A DNA stretch of 53,724 bases. It comes from Rhizobium sp. Q54 (GTDB lineage: Bacteria; Pseudomonadota; Alphaproteobacteria; Rhizobiales; Xanthobacteraceae). The position numbers and the translations under genes are program-made. Each line of letters starts with the position of its first letter. The first letter of the stretch is position 1. Positions 9,055-18,309 of this stretch are shown here, piece by piece. The stretch lies in assembly GCA_945870035.1 (NCBI GenBank), contig CAMBQQ010000013.1, positions 1-53,724 of the forward strand. Direction: 5' to 3'. Below the pieces are notes generated by a model that ran no database searches, had not been told where the DNA came from, and was given only the letters and a program-made list of their open reading frames with translations.

Positions 9055-10260
9055 ATGGCTGACCGCCTTCCTGTCATTATTGCCGGCGCTGGGCCGACCG
9101 GCCTGATGTGCGCACTGGCCTTGCGCAAGCAAGGCATTCCCGTCGTGCTGTGCGAAGCCGAGCCGGCGCTGACGCATGATCTGCGCGCCGGCTCGTTTCA
9201 TCCGCCGACTTTGGAGATGATGGCGCCATACGGCATCACCGACAAGATGCACGAGACCGGCCTGAAGGTGCAGCGCTGGCAGATCCGCAACCGGCCCGGC
9301 GATCTGGTCGCCGAGTTCGACCTCGGCCTGCTCAAGGACATCACGCCCTATCCGTATCGGCTGCATCTCGAGCAGCACCGGCTGACACCGATCCAGCTCG
9401 ATATCCTGCAGCGAGACAAGGACATCGAGATCAATTTCGGCCATGCACTAACTGGCTTCACGCAAGACTCGGATGGTGTCGCGGTGACCTTCGCCACTAA
9501 AAGCGGCGAGCGCACCATCAAGGGCTCATGGCTGATCGGCGCCGACGGCGGCCGCAGCGTGGTGCGCAAGGGTCTCGATGTCGAATTCGAAGGCTTCACC
9601 TGGCCGGAATTGTTCGTGGTCGTCAGCACGCCCTACGATTTCGCGCAGCACGGCTTCACGCTGAATTGCTACATCGCCGACCCGGTCGAATGGGGCGCGC
9701 TGTTCAAGGTGCCGGATGACGGCCCGCCCGGACTTTGGCGGCTGGCTTATCCGGTCAATCCGGAAGAAAGCGAAGAGACGCTGCTGGCGCCGCAGCGCGT
9801 CGAGGATGCGCTGCAACGGCTGGTGCCGACGGGCAAACCTTACGACATCCGCTACAAGAGCACCTACCGCGTGCACCAGCGCGTCGCCTCGTCGTTCCGC
9901 GCCGGCCGGGTGCTGCTCGCAGGAGACGCCGCGCATCTTAACAATCCGCTCGGCGGCTTCGGCCTCAACAGCGGCATTCACGACGCCATCAATCTTAGCG
10001 ACAAGCTCGCCCGCCACTGGCATGGCGAGCCGGAAAGTCTGCTCGATTTGTATTCGCGCCAGCGCCGCTCCGCCACCATCGAGCAGGTGCAGGCCATGTC
10101 GATCCGCAACAAGCAGACCATGGAAGAGCGCGACCCCGCCGTGCAGCGCAAGCGGCTCGAGGAACTTGTCGCGGTCGCGAACGACCCCGAAAAAGCGCGC
10201 CAGCATCTGCTCAATACCTCGATGATTTCGGGGCTGAAGCGGGCGAACGAGGTGGCGTAA
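9055..10260 (+). CDS. FAD-dependent aromatic monooxygenase (PHBH/UbiH type)
   Basis: The 401-residue class A flavoprotein monooxygenase shows all three family fingerprints. The dinucleotide motif GAGPTGL lies at 11-17, the DG motif at A163-D164-G165-G-R, and the GD motif GRVLLAGDAAH has G290-D291. NPLGGFGLNSGIHD follows in the flavin ribityl site. Such enzymes hydroxylate phenolic acids or related rings with NAD(P)H and O2. It is directly downstream of the amidohydrolase and ends the catabolic run; a REP-like element follows. The exact aromatic substrate cannot be told from sequence. Confidence 0.87.
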   Translation: MADRLPVIIAGAGPTGLMCALALRKQGIPVVLCEAEPALTHDLRAGSFHPPTLEMMAPYGITDKMHETGLKVQRWQIRNRPGDLVAEFDLGLLKDITPYPYRLHLEQHRLTPIQLDILQRDKDIEINFGHALTGFTQDSDGVAVTFATKSGERTIKGSWLIGADGGRSVVRKGLDVEFEGFTWPELFVVVSTPYDFAQHGFTLNCYIADPVEWGALFKVPDDGPPGLWRLAYPVNPEESEETLLAPQRVEDALQRLVPTGKPYDIRYKSTYRVHQRVASSFRAGRVLLAGDAAHLNNPLGGFGLNSGIHDAINLSDKLARHWHGEPESLLDLYSRQRRSATIEQVQAMSIRNKQTMEERDPAVQRKRLEELVAVANDPEKARQHLLNTSMISGLKRANEVA

Positions 10261-10275
10261 TCCGCACGCGCTTAC

Positions 10276-10413
10276 TTATCCCTCCCCGGTCACGGGGAGG
10301 GTCCGACACGAAGTGTCGGGGGTGGGGCGATGCAAGACGCATGGATGACCCCACCCGACCCGCCTTCGCTATTCGCTACGGCGGGCCACCCTCCCCTTTC
10401 AGGGGAGGGATAA
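10276..10413. repeat. Composite palindromic (REP-like) element between the monooxygenase and mutS
   Basis: An outer inverted repeat, TTATCCCTCCCC at 10276-10287 with GGGGAGGGATAA at 10402-10413, encloses smaller ones. CCCTCCCC/GGGGAGGG lies at 10280-10301, CCGACAC/GTGTCGG at 10303-10319, then GGGTGGGG/CCCCACCC and CCCTCCCC/GGGGAGGG near the right end. It has the same architecture as 6049-6158. It probably also closes the catabolic transcript. Confidence 0.75.
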
Positions 10414-10492
10414 GGAAGTATCGGGGACGAACGGAGGTTATTGCGCGGCAGAGGGTTTAATCACCGCACCCAAGTGCGCTAGCCTCCGGCCC

Positions 10493-13279
10493 ATGTCCCT
10501 GACCAACACAATCGGCCTCGACGAACCGGAAACCCCGCCCGAAAACAGCGGGCCGACGCATGACGGCAACGGCAATCTGTCTCCCAGCGCGACCGGCGAA
10601 GCCGGGCGCCTAAGCCCTATGCTGGAGCAGTACATCGAGATCAAGGCCAACAATCCGGACTCGCTTTTGTTCTACCGGATGGGCGATTTCTACGAGCTAT
10701 TCTTCGAAGACGCCGAGGTGGCGAGCCGCGCGCTCGGCATCGTCTTGACCAAGCGCGGCAAGCATCAGGGCCAGGACATCCCGATGTGCGGGGTGCCGAT
10801 CCACCGCTCCGACGAATATCTGCACCGGCTGATCGCGCTCGGCCATCGCGTCGCGGTCTGCGAACAGCTCGAAGACCCGGCCGAAGCGAAAAAGCGCGGC
10901 TCCAAGAGCGTGGTGCGGCGCGACGTGGTGCGGCTGGTGACGCCCGGCACCTTGACCGAAGACACCTTGCTCGATGCCAAGCGCAACAATTATCTTCTTG
11001 CCATTGCCCGCGCGCGCTTGTCGTCGGTCGACAGCGAAGCGCGCTTCGGCCTGGCCTGGATCGACATCTCGACCGGCGAATTCCGCATCACCGAATGCGA
11101 CCGCGTTTCGCTCTCCGCCGAAATCGCGCGGCTAGAGCCGAGCGAAATTCTGGTGTCGGACGCACTTTATGCGGACGCCGATCTGGTGCCGACCTGGCGC
11201 GAATTGCCGGCGGTGACGCCCATGACGCGCGACGTGTTCGACGGCGCCACCGCCGAGCGGCGGCTGACGTCGTTCTTCGCGGTGGCCACGAGCGAAGCTT
11301 TCGGCCTGATGACCCGGCTGGAACTGACCGCCGCGGCGGCCTGCGTCACCTATGTCGAGCGCACGCAAATCGGCCAGCGCCCGCCTTTGTCGCCGCCGTT
11401 GCGCGAAGCCGCGTCCGCTACCATGGCGATCGATCAGGCGACGCGCGGCAATCTCGAGCTGATGCGCACATTGTCCGGCGAGCGGCGCGGCTCGCTGCTC
11501 GATTGCATCGACCGCACCGTGACCTCGGCCGGTTCGCGCTTGCTGGCGCAGCGGCTGGCGGCGCCGCTCACCGATGTGACCGCGATTGCCGCGCGGCTCG
11601 ATGCGGTGGCGTGCTTCGTCAGTGACGTCGGCGCACGCGCCGAAACGCGGTCGCGCCTGCAGGCGGCGCCGGATCTGGCCCGCGCGCTGTCGCGCATTGC
11701 CTTGCAGCGCGGCGGGCCGCGCGACCTCGCCACCATTCGCGATGGCGTGCGCGCGGCGAGCGACCTCGCCGGCACGCTTGGCAAGCTGAAAGATATTCCC
11801 GCCGAAATCGCCGAAGCGCTCACGCTATGCCGCAAGCCGGACGCCACGCTCGCCGCTGAACTCGCCCGCGCGCTCGGCGACGAACTGCCTTTAATCAAGC
11901 GCGACGGCGGTTTCGTACGGGAAGGATATGACACAGCGCTCGACGAGACGCGCTCGCTGCGCGACGAATCGCGCCGCGTCGTGGCCGCCTTGCAGGCGCG
12001 CTATGCCGACGAGACCGGCGTCAAGGGCCTGAAGATCCGGCACAACAACGTGCTCGGCTATTTCGTCGAAGTCACCGCACAGCACGCCGACAAGCTCACG
12101 GCGCCGCCGCTCAATGCCACCTTCATTCACCGCCAGACGCTCGCCGGCCAGGTGCGCTTCACCTCGACCGAACTCGGCGAGCTGGAAGCCAAGATTGCCA
12201 GCGCCGCCGATCGTTCGCTCGGGCTTGAGCTGGAGATTTTCGAAAAGCTTGCCGGCGCGGTGATCGCGCAAGGTGCGGCAATCAAGCAATGCGCCGAGGC
12301 GCTGGCGCGGCTAGACGCAGCGTCGGCGCTGGGTGCGCTCGCCGCCGAGCGCAGTTATGCCCGGCCACTGGTCGACGACTCGCCTGCCTTCACTATCGAA
12401 GGCGGCCGTCATCCGGTGGTCGAGCAGGCGCTGGCGCGCGACGGCACGCCCTTTGTGGCGAACGATAGTGATTTGTCGCCGCCGCCGGAGATGGATGCCG
12501 GCCGCATCTGGCTGATCACCGGCCCGAACATGGCCGGCAAATCGACTTTCCTGCGGCAGAACGCGCTGATCGCGATCATGGCGCAGATGGGCTCCTATGT
12601 GCCGGCGAAGTCGGCGCATATCGGCATCGTCGATCGATTGTTTTCGCGCGTCGGCGCCGCCGACGATCTGGCGCGCGGCCGTTCGACCTTCATGGTCGAG
12701 ATGGTCGAGACCGCGGCGATCCTCAATCAGGCGGGACAGCGCGCGCTGGTCATCCTCGATGAAATCGGCCGCGGCACCGCGACTTTCGACGGCCTGTCGA
12801 TTGCCTGGGCGGCGGTCGAGCATCTGCACGACATCAACAAATGCCGCGCGCTCTTTGCCACGCATTTCCACGAACTCACCGCGCTGTCGGCGCGGCTCAA
12901 TCGCCTGCACAATGTCACCGTCAAGGTGAAGGAGTGGAAAGGCGATGTCGTGTTCCTGCACGAAGTGGCGCCGGGCGCCGCCGACCGCTCCTACGGCATC
13001 CAGGTCGCCAAGCTCGCCGGTCTGCCGGGAAGCGTGATCGAGCGCGCCAAACTGGTGCTGGCCAAGCTCGAGCAGGAAGACCGCGCCGCGCCGAAAGGCT
13101 TTGAGGACTTGCCGCTGTTCGCCACGCCATACCGCGCGCCGCAAGCGGTGCAGGATGCGGCGCATGAATTGCTGGTGGCCGCGGTCGCCGCGCTCAATCC
13201 GGACGAGATGTCGCCGCGCGAAGCAATGGAAGCGATCTATGCGCTGAAGGCGAAGCTGGACGATGGCGGAGAGAAATAG
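10493..13279 (+). CDS. mutS: DNA mismatch repair protein MutS
   Basis: The 928-residue protein recognises mismatches and recruits MutL. The mismatch-contacting F-x-E motif is in [15 protein letters not shown] at ~60. The connector and lever domains follow, then the clamp (~500-560) and the ATPase domain. Walker A is GPNMAGKST at 677, Walker B is [15 protein letters not shown] at ~755, and the downstream histidine is in FATHFHEL. The N-terminus has about 40 extra residues ahead of the mismatch domain, common in alphaproteobacterial MutS. The start ATG at 10493 keeps them. It is monocistronic here. Confidence 0.97.
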   Translation: MSLTNTIGLDEPETPPENSGPTHDGNGNLSPSATGEAGRLSPMLEQYIEIKANNPDSLLFYRMGDFYELFFEDAEVASRALGIVLTKRGKHQGQDIPMCGVPIHRSDEYLHRLIALGHRVAVCEQLEDPAEAKKRGSKSVVRRDVVRLVTPGTLTEDTLLDAKRNNYLLAIARARLSSVDSEARFGLAWIDISTGEFRITECDRVSLSAEIARLEPSEILVSDALYADADLVPTWRELPAVTPMTRDVFDGATAERRLTSFFAVATSEAFGLMTRLELTAAAACVTYVERTQIGQRPPLSPPLREAASATMAIDQATRGNLELMRTLSGERRGSLLDCIDRTVTSAGSRLLAQRLAAPLTDVTAIAARLDAVACFVSDVGARAETRSRLQAAPDLARALSRIALQRGGPRDLATIRDGVRAASDLAGTLGKLKDIPAEIAEALTLCRKPDATLAAELARALGDELPLIKRDGGFVREGYDTALDETRSLRDESRRVVAALQARYADETGVKGLKIRHNNVLGYFVEVTAQHADKLTAPPLNATFIHRQTLAGQVRFTSTELGELEAKIASAADRSLGLELEIFEKLAGAVIAQGAAIKQCAEALARLDAASALGALAAERSYARPLVDDSPAFTIEGGRHPVVEQALARDGTPFVANDSDLSPPPEMDAGRIWLITGPNMAGKSTFLRQNALIAIMAQMGSYVPAKSAHIGIVDRLFSRVGAADDLARGRSTFMVEMVETAAILNQAGQRALVILDEIGRGTATFDGLSIAWAAVEHLHDINKCRALFATHFHELTALSARLNRLHNVTVKVKEWKGDVVFLHEVAPGAADRSYGIQVAKLAGLPGSVIERAKLVLAKLEQEDRAAPKGFEDLPLFATPYRAPQAVQDAAHELLVAAVAALNPDEMSPREAMEAIYALKAKLDDGGEK

Positions 13280-13307
13280 CGCCGGCAACCGTCGGACAGT
13301 TGGCCTT

Positions 13308-14210
13308 TCAATTGGCCTTTTGCAAAAGCCCTGGCAGCAATTCCAGTTTCGGCAGCGGCACCGCCGGCCTGGGTGTCTCGTATTTGACTTCACGATTAAC
13401 CGGAATCTCTGCGAACGGCAGCCGGTTGATCTTGACCTTGCTTGCCCAGGCGTCGAACGAACGCCAGTCCACCCGCTGGCTCGCTAAGGCGGCTTCGTAG
13501 CCCTGCCACCATTCCTTATACATGCCGCCGATATAGGCGTGCGAAACCAGAATGAGATCTGAAAGCCCGCTCGCCAGCACCTTGTCGACAACCGTGCCGA
13601 AGTCCGCTCCCGTTGAACCGCGCGCCCACAGACTGTAATCGCACAACGAGCCGGAACCCATCTCGGCGAAGGGAACATTGGAAACCGAAATGACCTTGGC
13701 TTTATACTCCCGCGGCGCGTAAACCGTTGCCAGCGCGCCAGCGGTGCCGCGGCCAAGCACATACTCGATGCCGAGCGCATCGGCCGCGCGCAATGTGTTC
13801 TCGTCATAAGCGAAATACCGGCTGCCGAAGACGCGCATCGGCTTGTGGATGATGCGCTCGACCGCCGCCTTCTCCTCGCGCATTAGCGCCAGTTGCTCGT
13901 CGTATGGCACGTCCCAGTACGCCTTCTGCGCGTGCACCCCCGAGATCGTATAGCCTTTGCCGGCCAGCCGCGCGAAATCGTCGGAAAACTCCTGAAGGAC
14001 GTTCTGTTGCACCTGGATCAGCGCGCTCAAGCCACGTTTATCGAGTTCGCGCTCCCAATGGCGGATGCCGTCGATTTTCTCGAATTCGATCAGCATGACG
14101 AGGCCATTGGTCGGCGCCTGCGCCCGCGCGATGCCGGCGACGCCGGTCGCGGCAACAGCGGCGGCGGCCAATCCTATAAGAAAGCGAAACGCGCGCGGTC
14201 TTGGCAGCAT
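13308..14210 (-). CDS. Secreted polysaccharide-deacetylase-fold protein with degenerate active site
   Basis: The 300-residue protein has a cleavable signal peptide (~1-30, ending ARAQA) and is presumably periplasmic. The core resembles the NodB barrel, especially MRVFGSRYFAYDENTLRAAD (the arginine-containing motif) and LGIEYVLG. The usual metal-binding TFDDG and H-x-x-x-H motifs are replaced by IEFEKID and SGVHAQ. Metal-dependent deacetylation is therefore doubtful, and a binding or otherwise altered role is possible. The ATG follows GGTGAG. It is the last gene of a long minus-strand run, 63 bases after the second membrane paralogue. Confidence 0.65.
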   Translation of the reverse strand: MLPRPRAFRFLIGLAAAAVAATGVAGIARAQAPTNGLVMLIEFEKIDGIRHWERELDKRGLSALIQVQQNVLQEFSDDFARLAGKGYTISGVHAQKAYWDVPYDEQLALMREEKAAVERIIHKPMRVFGSRYFAYDENTLRAADALGIEYVLGRGTAGALATVYAPREYKAKVISVSNVPFAEMGSGSLCDYSLWARGSTGADFGTVVDKVLASGLSDLILVSHAYIGGMYKEWWQGYEAALASQRVDWRSFDAWASKVKINRLPFAEIPVNREVKYETPRPAVPLPKLELLPGLLQKAN

Positions 14211-14273
14211 AGGCTCACCCCGTCGGATTTCGGGGAACTATCGGCTTCTTCGCGACGCCCGCTTTGATCTGGC

Positions 14274-15095
14274 TCAAGCCTGCAATCGGCTTCTCGCCCG
14301 TTGCCGCCGCCACAGCCAAAGCGCGCCGTTCCACGAAATGCCAATGGCCAGCCCCACCGCGTAAGACCACCACACGCCGATGACCTCGGCCAGCTGATGC
14401 ACGGCATAAAGGCTGAGAAACAGGCCGACGAATGGCGCTTGCACATGCGCCGCCACACTGGCCGCGGCCGGGCCGCCGACACGCAGATGCAGAATAATGA
14501 AGAACGAACTCATCGCCACCGGGAAGAAAGCGAAGACGCCGGAGAAATACGAGCCGATCGTCGAACTTAAAGTCGTGACGATGAGCACGCACAAGGTCAC
14601 CACCGCGACGCGCCAGACGACGTCGCGCGCCGTCAAGTCGACCCGCGGCTTGACCTTGCCGTCGCCGAGAAAGCGGACCGCGGCATAAATGGTGATCGGG
14701 AAGACAATGACATTCAACAGCAGCGCGCCCTCCGCGCTCCAGTCGATCAGGCGCGAGCCGAACGCGCCGCCAAACCACACGACGAATGCGCCGCCAAGAC
14801 TCGCCACCAGGCCGTGCCGCTGCGCCAGCGCGGCGTAGGTCAAGGCGAACACCGCGCAGATCGGCGTGACGATCATGCTGCCGATCATGCTTTGCGCGAT
14901 GAAAGACGGCGGATGCTCCATGGCCAGGATGATCAGCGCGGCGCCGCCGGCGGTCGGCAGCGAGGCGATCAGCGCGCCGATGAACGGTCCGCTGCGCTCG
15001 ACGACGATGGAGGCTGCGACGGTAATGCTGACGGTGATCGCTATTTTCAGCGCCAGCGAAAACCAGAACATCGGGTCGGCAAAGAGCGCGCTCAT
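14274..15095 (-). CDS. Polytopic membrane protein, paralogue B of a tandem pair
   Basis: The 273-residue protein has about eight hydrophobic segments and no function I recognise. It aligns along its length with the preceding gene product: ERSGPFIGALIASLPTAGG against ERAGPLIGGLVATLPISAG, FALTYAALAQR against FALTYALLAQK, and LRVGGPAAASVAAH against RRVGGPATAAVMAN. Its ATG overlaps the TGA of paralogue A (ATGA), so translation is coupled and a two-protein complex is plausible. The C-terminus is short and basic (RRQRARSRLQA). A small-molecule transporter or scaffold role would be a guess. Confidence 0.75.
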   Translation of the reverse strand: MSALFADPMFWFSLALKIAITVSITVAASIVVERSGPFIGALIASLPTAGGAALIILAMEHPPSFIAQSMIGSMIVTPICAVFALTYAALAQRHGLVASLGGAFVVWFGGAFGSRLIDWSAEGALLLNVIVFPITIYAAVRFLGDGKVKPRVDLTARDVVWRVAVVTLCVLIVTTLSSTIGSYFSGVFAFFPVAMSSFFIILHLRVGGPAAASVAAHVQAPFVGLFLSLYAVHQLAEVIGVWWSYAVGLAIGISWNGALWLWRRQRARSRLQA

Positions 15096-15886
15096 GCCGC
15101 GACCAGACGGCGGCGGGCGAAGAAGACAATGAGATTGTAGCCGAACGACACCGCCAGCGTCAGGCTCAGCGCCAGCACGGCGCCGAGCGGATCCGCCGTC
15201 AGATTCAGAACAATGCAGGCGACGCCGAAGCCGCTCAGCCCGATGATCGCATTGGCCATCACCGCGGCGGTTGCCGGGCCGCCGACGCGGCGATGCAAGA
15301 TGAAGATGATGCTGCTCAAGACGATCGGAAACACCGCGAGATTGCCGCTCGCCGCCGGGCCGATGCGATAGCTCAAGGTGACGACGACGCCGACCAGAAG
15401 CGCCACCATGGCGGCGCGCATGACGAGGTCATGCCAGCGCGCCTTGACCTGCGGCGCTTTGATGTGACGCAACGGCGCCGTCAGCCATAGCGCCACGCCG
15501 AGCACCGCGACGTTCAGGGCAATGGCGATGGGCAGCGACCATGTCGTGTGATTGACGAACCAGGTGAGACAAACCCACAACACCGAAGCGCTGGCCAGGC
15601 TGACGGCCAAGGAGCGTTTCTGCGCCAGCAATGCGTAGGTCAGCGCGAACACGACATTGATGGCGTTGCCGACCAGGCTGCCGATGGCGCTTTCGCCGAC
15701 GAAATGCGCGCCGTGATCGATGGCGAGGAAGATGTAGATCGGCCCGGCGCTGATCGGCAAGGTCGCCACCAGCCCGCCAATCAGCGGGCCGGCGCGCTCG
15801 GCCGTCACCGTCGCCGCCAGAAGGAAGGCGGCGGTGACCGCCATGCGTACGATCAACGTGACGGTGAAATAGACTTCCGGGGGCAA
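15092..15886 (-). CDS. Polytopic membrane protein, paralogue A of a tandem pair
   Basis: This 264-residue membrane protein with about eight helices is homologous to its downstream neighbour. The start is probably a TTG at 15886, four bases after the OsmC stop and just behind GAGAG. The next ATG, 42 bases in, would cut into the first helix, which aligns with helix 1 of paralogue B. Both proteins repeat an ER(S/A)GP-x-IG-x-L motif after helix 1 and an RVGGP motif before the last helices. These conserved charged/glycine patches may line a channel or contact the partner. I do not recognise a characterised family. Confidence 0.72.
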   Translation of the reverse strand: MPPEVYFTVTLIVRMAVTAAFLLAATVTAERAGPLIGGLVATLPISAGPIYIFLAIDHGAHFVGESAIGSLVGNAINVVFALTYALLAQKRSLAVSLASASVLWVCLTWFVNHTTWSLPIAIALNVAVLGVALWLTAPLRHIKAPQVKARWHDLVMRAAMVALLVGVVVTLSYRIGPAASGNLAVFPIVLSSIIFILHRRVGGPATAAVMANAIIGLSGFGVACIVLNLTADPLGAVLALSLTLAVSFGYNLIVFFARRRLVAA

Positions 15887-15890
15887 TCTC

Positions 15891-16400
15891 TCAGACTTTC
15901 GTCATCCGGACATCGACCGGCGGGCCGCTCTTGATGGTCTGGTAGACGACGCAATAACGCTCGGTCAGCTTGAGCAACTGATCGAGTCTGTCCTGCGCGG
16001 CGTCGGTGTCGAGATCGAAGCGCAGGCGGATCTGTGCGAAACCGACCGGCGCATCCTTGGCGACGCCGAGCGTGCCGCGGAAATCGAGATCGCCTTCGGC
16101 CGAGACCACGCCGTTGCGCAGCGGAATGTCGAGCGCGGTGGCGACCGCCTTCACGGTGACGCCGGCGCAGGCGACGAGCGCTTCCAGCAGCATGTCGCCG
16201 GAGCACAGCTCGATGCCGGTGCCGCCGGTCGCCGGATGCAGGCCGGCAATCGCCATGGCGCGGCCGGTTTCCAGCTTGCATGAAATGCCGGGCGCATCGA
16301 GCGTGCCCTTGGCCTTGAGGGTGATCATCGCCGCGCCCGGATCGCTCTTGTAGCGTTCCTTGATCGGCGCCTGCATGGCGCGCAGTTCGGTCCCGTCCAT
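15891..16400 (-). CDS. OsmC/Ohr family protein
   Basis: The 169-residue protein has the OsmC-like two-cysteine arrangement. C78 is in the helix ALVACAGVTV and C150 is in TERYCVVYQT near the C-terminus, the pair that reduces hydroperoxides in OsmC and Ohr. GIELCSGDMLLEAL before the first site is also typical. It acts as a cytosolic thiol peroxidase, or as one of the uncharacterised OsmC subgroups. It lies 13 bases after the alcohol dehydrogenase and 4 bases before the membrane pair, so it is co-transcribed with both. The start has AGAAG just upstream. Confidence 0.87.
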   Translation of the reverse strand: MDGTELRAMQAPIKERYKSDPGAAMITLKAKGTLDAPGISCKLETGRAMAIAGLHPATGGTGIELCSGDMLLEALVACAGVTVKAVATALDIPLRNGVVSAEGDLDFRGTLGVAKDAPVGFAQIRLRFDLDTDAAQDRLDQLLKLTERYCVVYQTIKSGPPVDVRMTKV

Positions 16401-16413
16401 CTTCTTTTCCTTA

Positions 16414-17472
16414 TCAAGCCGTCGTGAGAACGACGCGGCCGATCACCTTGCCGGCGCGCAGGTCGTTGAGCGCCTCGTTGACCTCGTCGAGCGGACGTTC
16501 GCGCAACGGCACCGGCGGCGCGCCGGTGCGGCTGACCAGTTCGAGCAGTTCCTTCATGTCCGGCAGCGAGCCGACATAGGAGCCCTGGATGGTCATGGCG
16601 CGCATTGGCCAGAACGGCGTCGAGATGGTGACGTCGCCGCCGAACAGGCCGACGATGATGATGTTGCCGCCCTTCACCACCAGAGAGTCGATGGCGAGTT
16701 TCACGGTGTCGGACGCGCCGACGAAATCGATGATCGACCAGGCGCCGCCATTGGTGGCGGCCTGAATCTGCTTGGCGGCGTCCGGCGCGCGGCCGTCGAT
16801 GGCCGCAACCGCGCCGGCTTTCAGCGCCGCTTCGCGCTTGGCCGGATCGATGTCGACCATGACCACGCTCTTGCCGCCCATTGCCTTGTGCAAGGCGATC
16901 GCCATCAGGCCGAGGCCGCCGGCGCCCATGATCACCACCGGCTCATCCTTGATGACCGGGCCGACTTTCTTGAGCGCGCTGAAAGCGGTGACGCCCGAGC
17001 ACGCCAGAGGCGCGGCCTGCACCGGCGTCAGTTTGCCGATGTCGAACAAATGGCGCGGATGCGGCACCATGACATGGCTGGCATAGCCGCCGTCCGAGAA
17101 CACGCCGAGGTTCTTCGGCGTCTTGCAGAGATTCTCCTCGCCGCGTTTGCATACCAGACATGCGCCGCAGCCGATCCACGGATTGGCCAGGCGCACATCG
17201 CCGACCTTGACGCCCTTGGCATCCGGCCCGACGGCGACGACTTCGCCGACGTTCTCATGGCCCATGGTCAAAGGCAGATTGATGCCGCGCTCGAGCAACT
17301 GCAGACGCTTGCCGCCGCCCAGTTCGTAATAACCGTCCCAGATATGCAGGTCGCTGTGGCAAACGCCGGCCGCCTTGACCTTCAGCAGCACCTCGGTCCC
17401 GGTCGGCTCAGGCGTCGGCTTTTCGTTGAGTTGCAGCGGCTCGCCGCAACGGCAGACCTGGAACATCCGCAT
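16414..17472 (-). CDS. Zinc-dependent alcohol dehydrogenase (MDR superfamily)
   Basis: The 352-residue protein has catalytic zinc ligand C38 (GVCHSDLH) and H72-E73 (GHENVG). It also has the structural-zinc cysteines C102, C105, C108 and C116, and a Rossmann GAGGLGLMAI motif around 180. It oxidises an alcohol or reduces an aldehyde with NAD(P). The frame is open 17 codons further upstream, but the ATG at 17472 has a GGGAGAGAA site and fits the family start. The gene follows ssuB by 56 bases and precedes osmC by 13, so it may be part of a sulfonate-related or detoxification operon. Confidence 0.9.
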   Translation of the reverse strand: MRMFQVCRCGEPLQLNEKPTPEPTGTEVLLKVKAAGVCHSDLHIWDGYYELGGGKRLQLLERGINLPLTMGHENVGEVVAVGPDAKGVKVGDVRLANPWIGCGACLVCKRGEENLCKTPKNLGVFSDGGYASHVMVPHPRHLFDIGKLTPVQAAPLACSGVTAFSALKKVGPVIKDEPVVIMGAGGLGLMAIALHKAMGGKSVVMVDIDPAKREAALKAGAVAAIDGRAPDAAKQIQAATNGGAWSIIDFVGASDTVKLAIDSLVVKGGNIIIVGLFGGDVTISTPFWPMRAMTIQGSYVGSLPDMKELLELVSRTGAPPVPLRERPLDEVNEALNDLRAGKVIGRVVLTTA

Positions 17473-17528
17473 GGCATTTCTCTCCCGGTTCGATTTGGCC
17501 GGGAGAGAACCATATTCCAGCACTTACG

Positions 17529-18305
17529 TCACCACCAGAAAGCCGCCGCCTCGTTGGCGTCTGATTTCGCCACCGGCTTGAGCGAACGGTCGAGCGCGGC
17601 CATGACATGGCGGCGCACACGGTCGAAAGCCGACGACTGGCGCTCGCGCGGGCGCGGCAGGTCGGCGGCAATCTCGTCGAAAATTCGGCCCGGCCGCGGC
17701 CGCATCACCATGATGCGATCGGCAAGCACCACGGCCTCGTCGACGTCATGCGTCACCAGAACCAGGATCGGCCGCGTGTCGGCCCAGAGGCCGAGCAGAT
17801 GGTCCTGCAAATCGACGCGGGTAAAGGCATCGAGCGCCGAAAAAGGCTCGTCAAGCAGCAGCACTTCGGGACGCGGCACCAAAGCGCGGGCAATGGCGAC
17901 GCGCTGCGCCTGCCCGCCGGACAATTCGCGCGGCCACATATCGGCTTTTTCGCTCAAGCCGACGCGCGTCAACGCCTCGACGACGCGCGCATCGCGTTCA
18001 GCCTTCGGCCGGTCTTCAAGACCGAAGCCGACATTGCCGGCGACCGTGAGCCACGGCAGCAGCCTCGGCTCTTGAAAGATGATGCCTATTTTCTCGTGCG
18101 GCTTTGTCACCTTCTCGCCGTCGAGCATGACGCGACCCTGGCTCGGCGTGTCGAGGCCGCTGATCGCGCGCAGCAAGGTCGACTTGCCGCAACCCGAGCC
18201 GCCGACAATGGCGACGATCTCGCCGGGCCCGACCGAAAGATTGACGGCGTCGAGCGCATGAACGCCGTTCGCATAGGTCTTGCCGACGCCTTCGAGTGTG
18301 AGCAT
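17529..18305 (-). CDS. ssuB: ABC transporter ATP-binding protein, aliphatic sulfonate type
   Basis: This 258-residue ATPase has Walker A GGSGCGKST at 35-43, a Q-loop at IIFQEPRLLPWL, the signature LSGGQAQRVAIARAL, Walker B LLLDEPFSALDA and the switch histidine in LVTHDVDEAV. The LLPWLTV after the Q-loop is characteristic of the SsuB/TauB/NrtD subfamily. It energises the permease encoded just upstream, from which it is separated by 4 bases. The substrate is inferred from SsuA. Confidence 0.9.
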   Translation of the reverse strand: MLTLEGVGKTYANGVHALDAVNLSVGPGEIVAIVGGSGCGKSTLLRAISGLDTPSQGRVMLDGEKVTKPHEKIGIIFQEPRLLPWLTVAGNVGFGLEDRPKAERDARVVEALTRVGLSEKADMWPRELSGGQAQRVAIARALVPRPEVLLLDEPFSALDAFTRVDLQDHLLGLWADTRPILVLVTHDVDEAVVLADRIMVMRPRPGRIFDEIAADLPRPRERQSSAFDRVRRHVMAALDRSLKPVAKSDANEAAAFWW

Positions 18306-18309
18306 GGCG

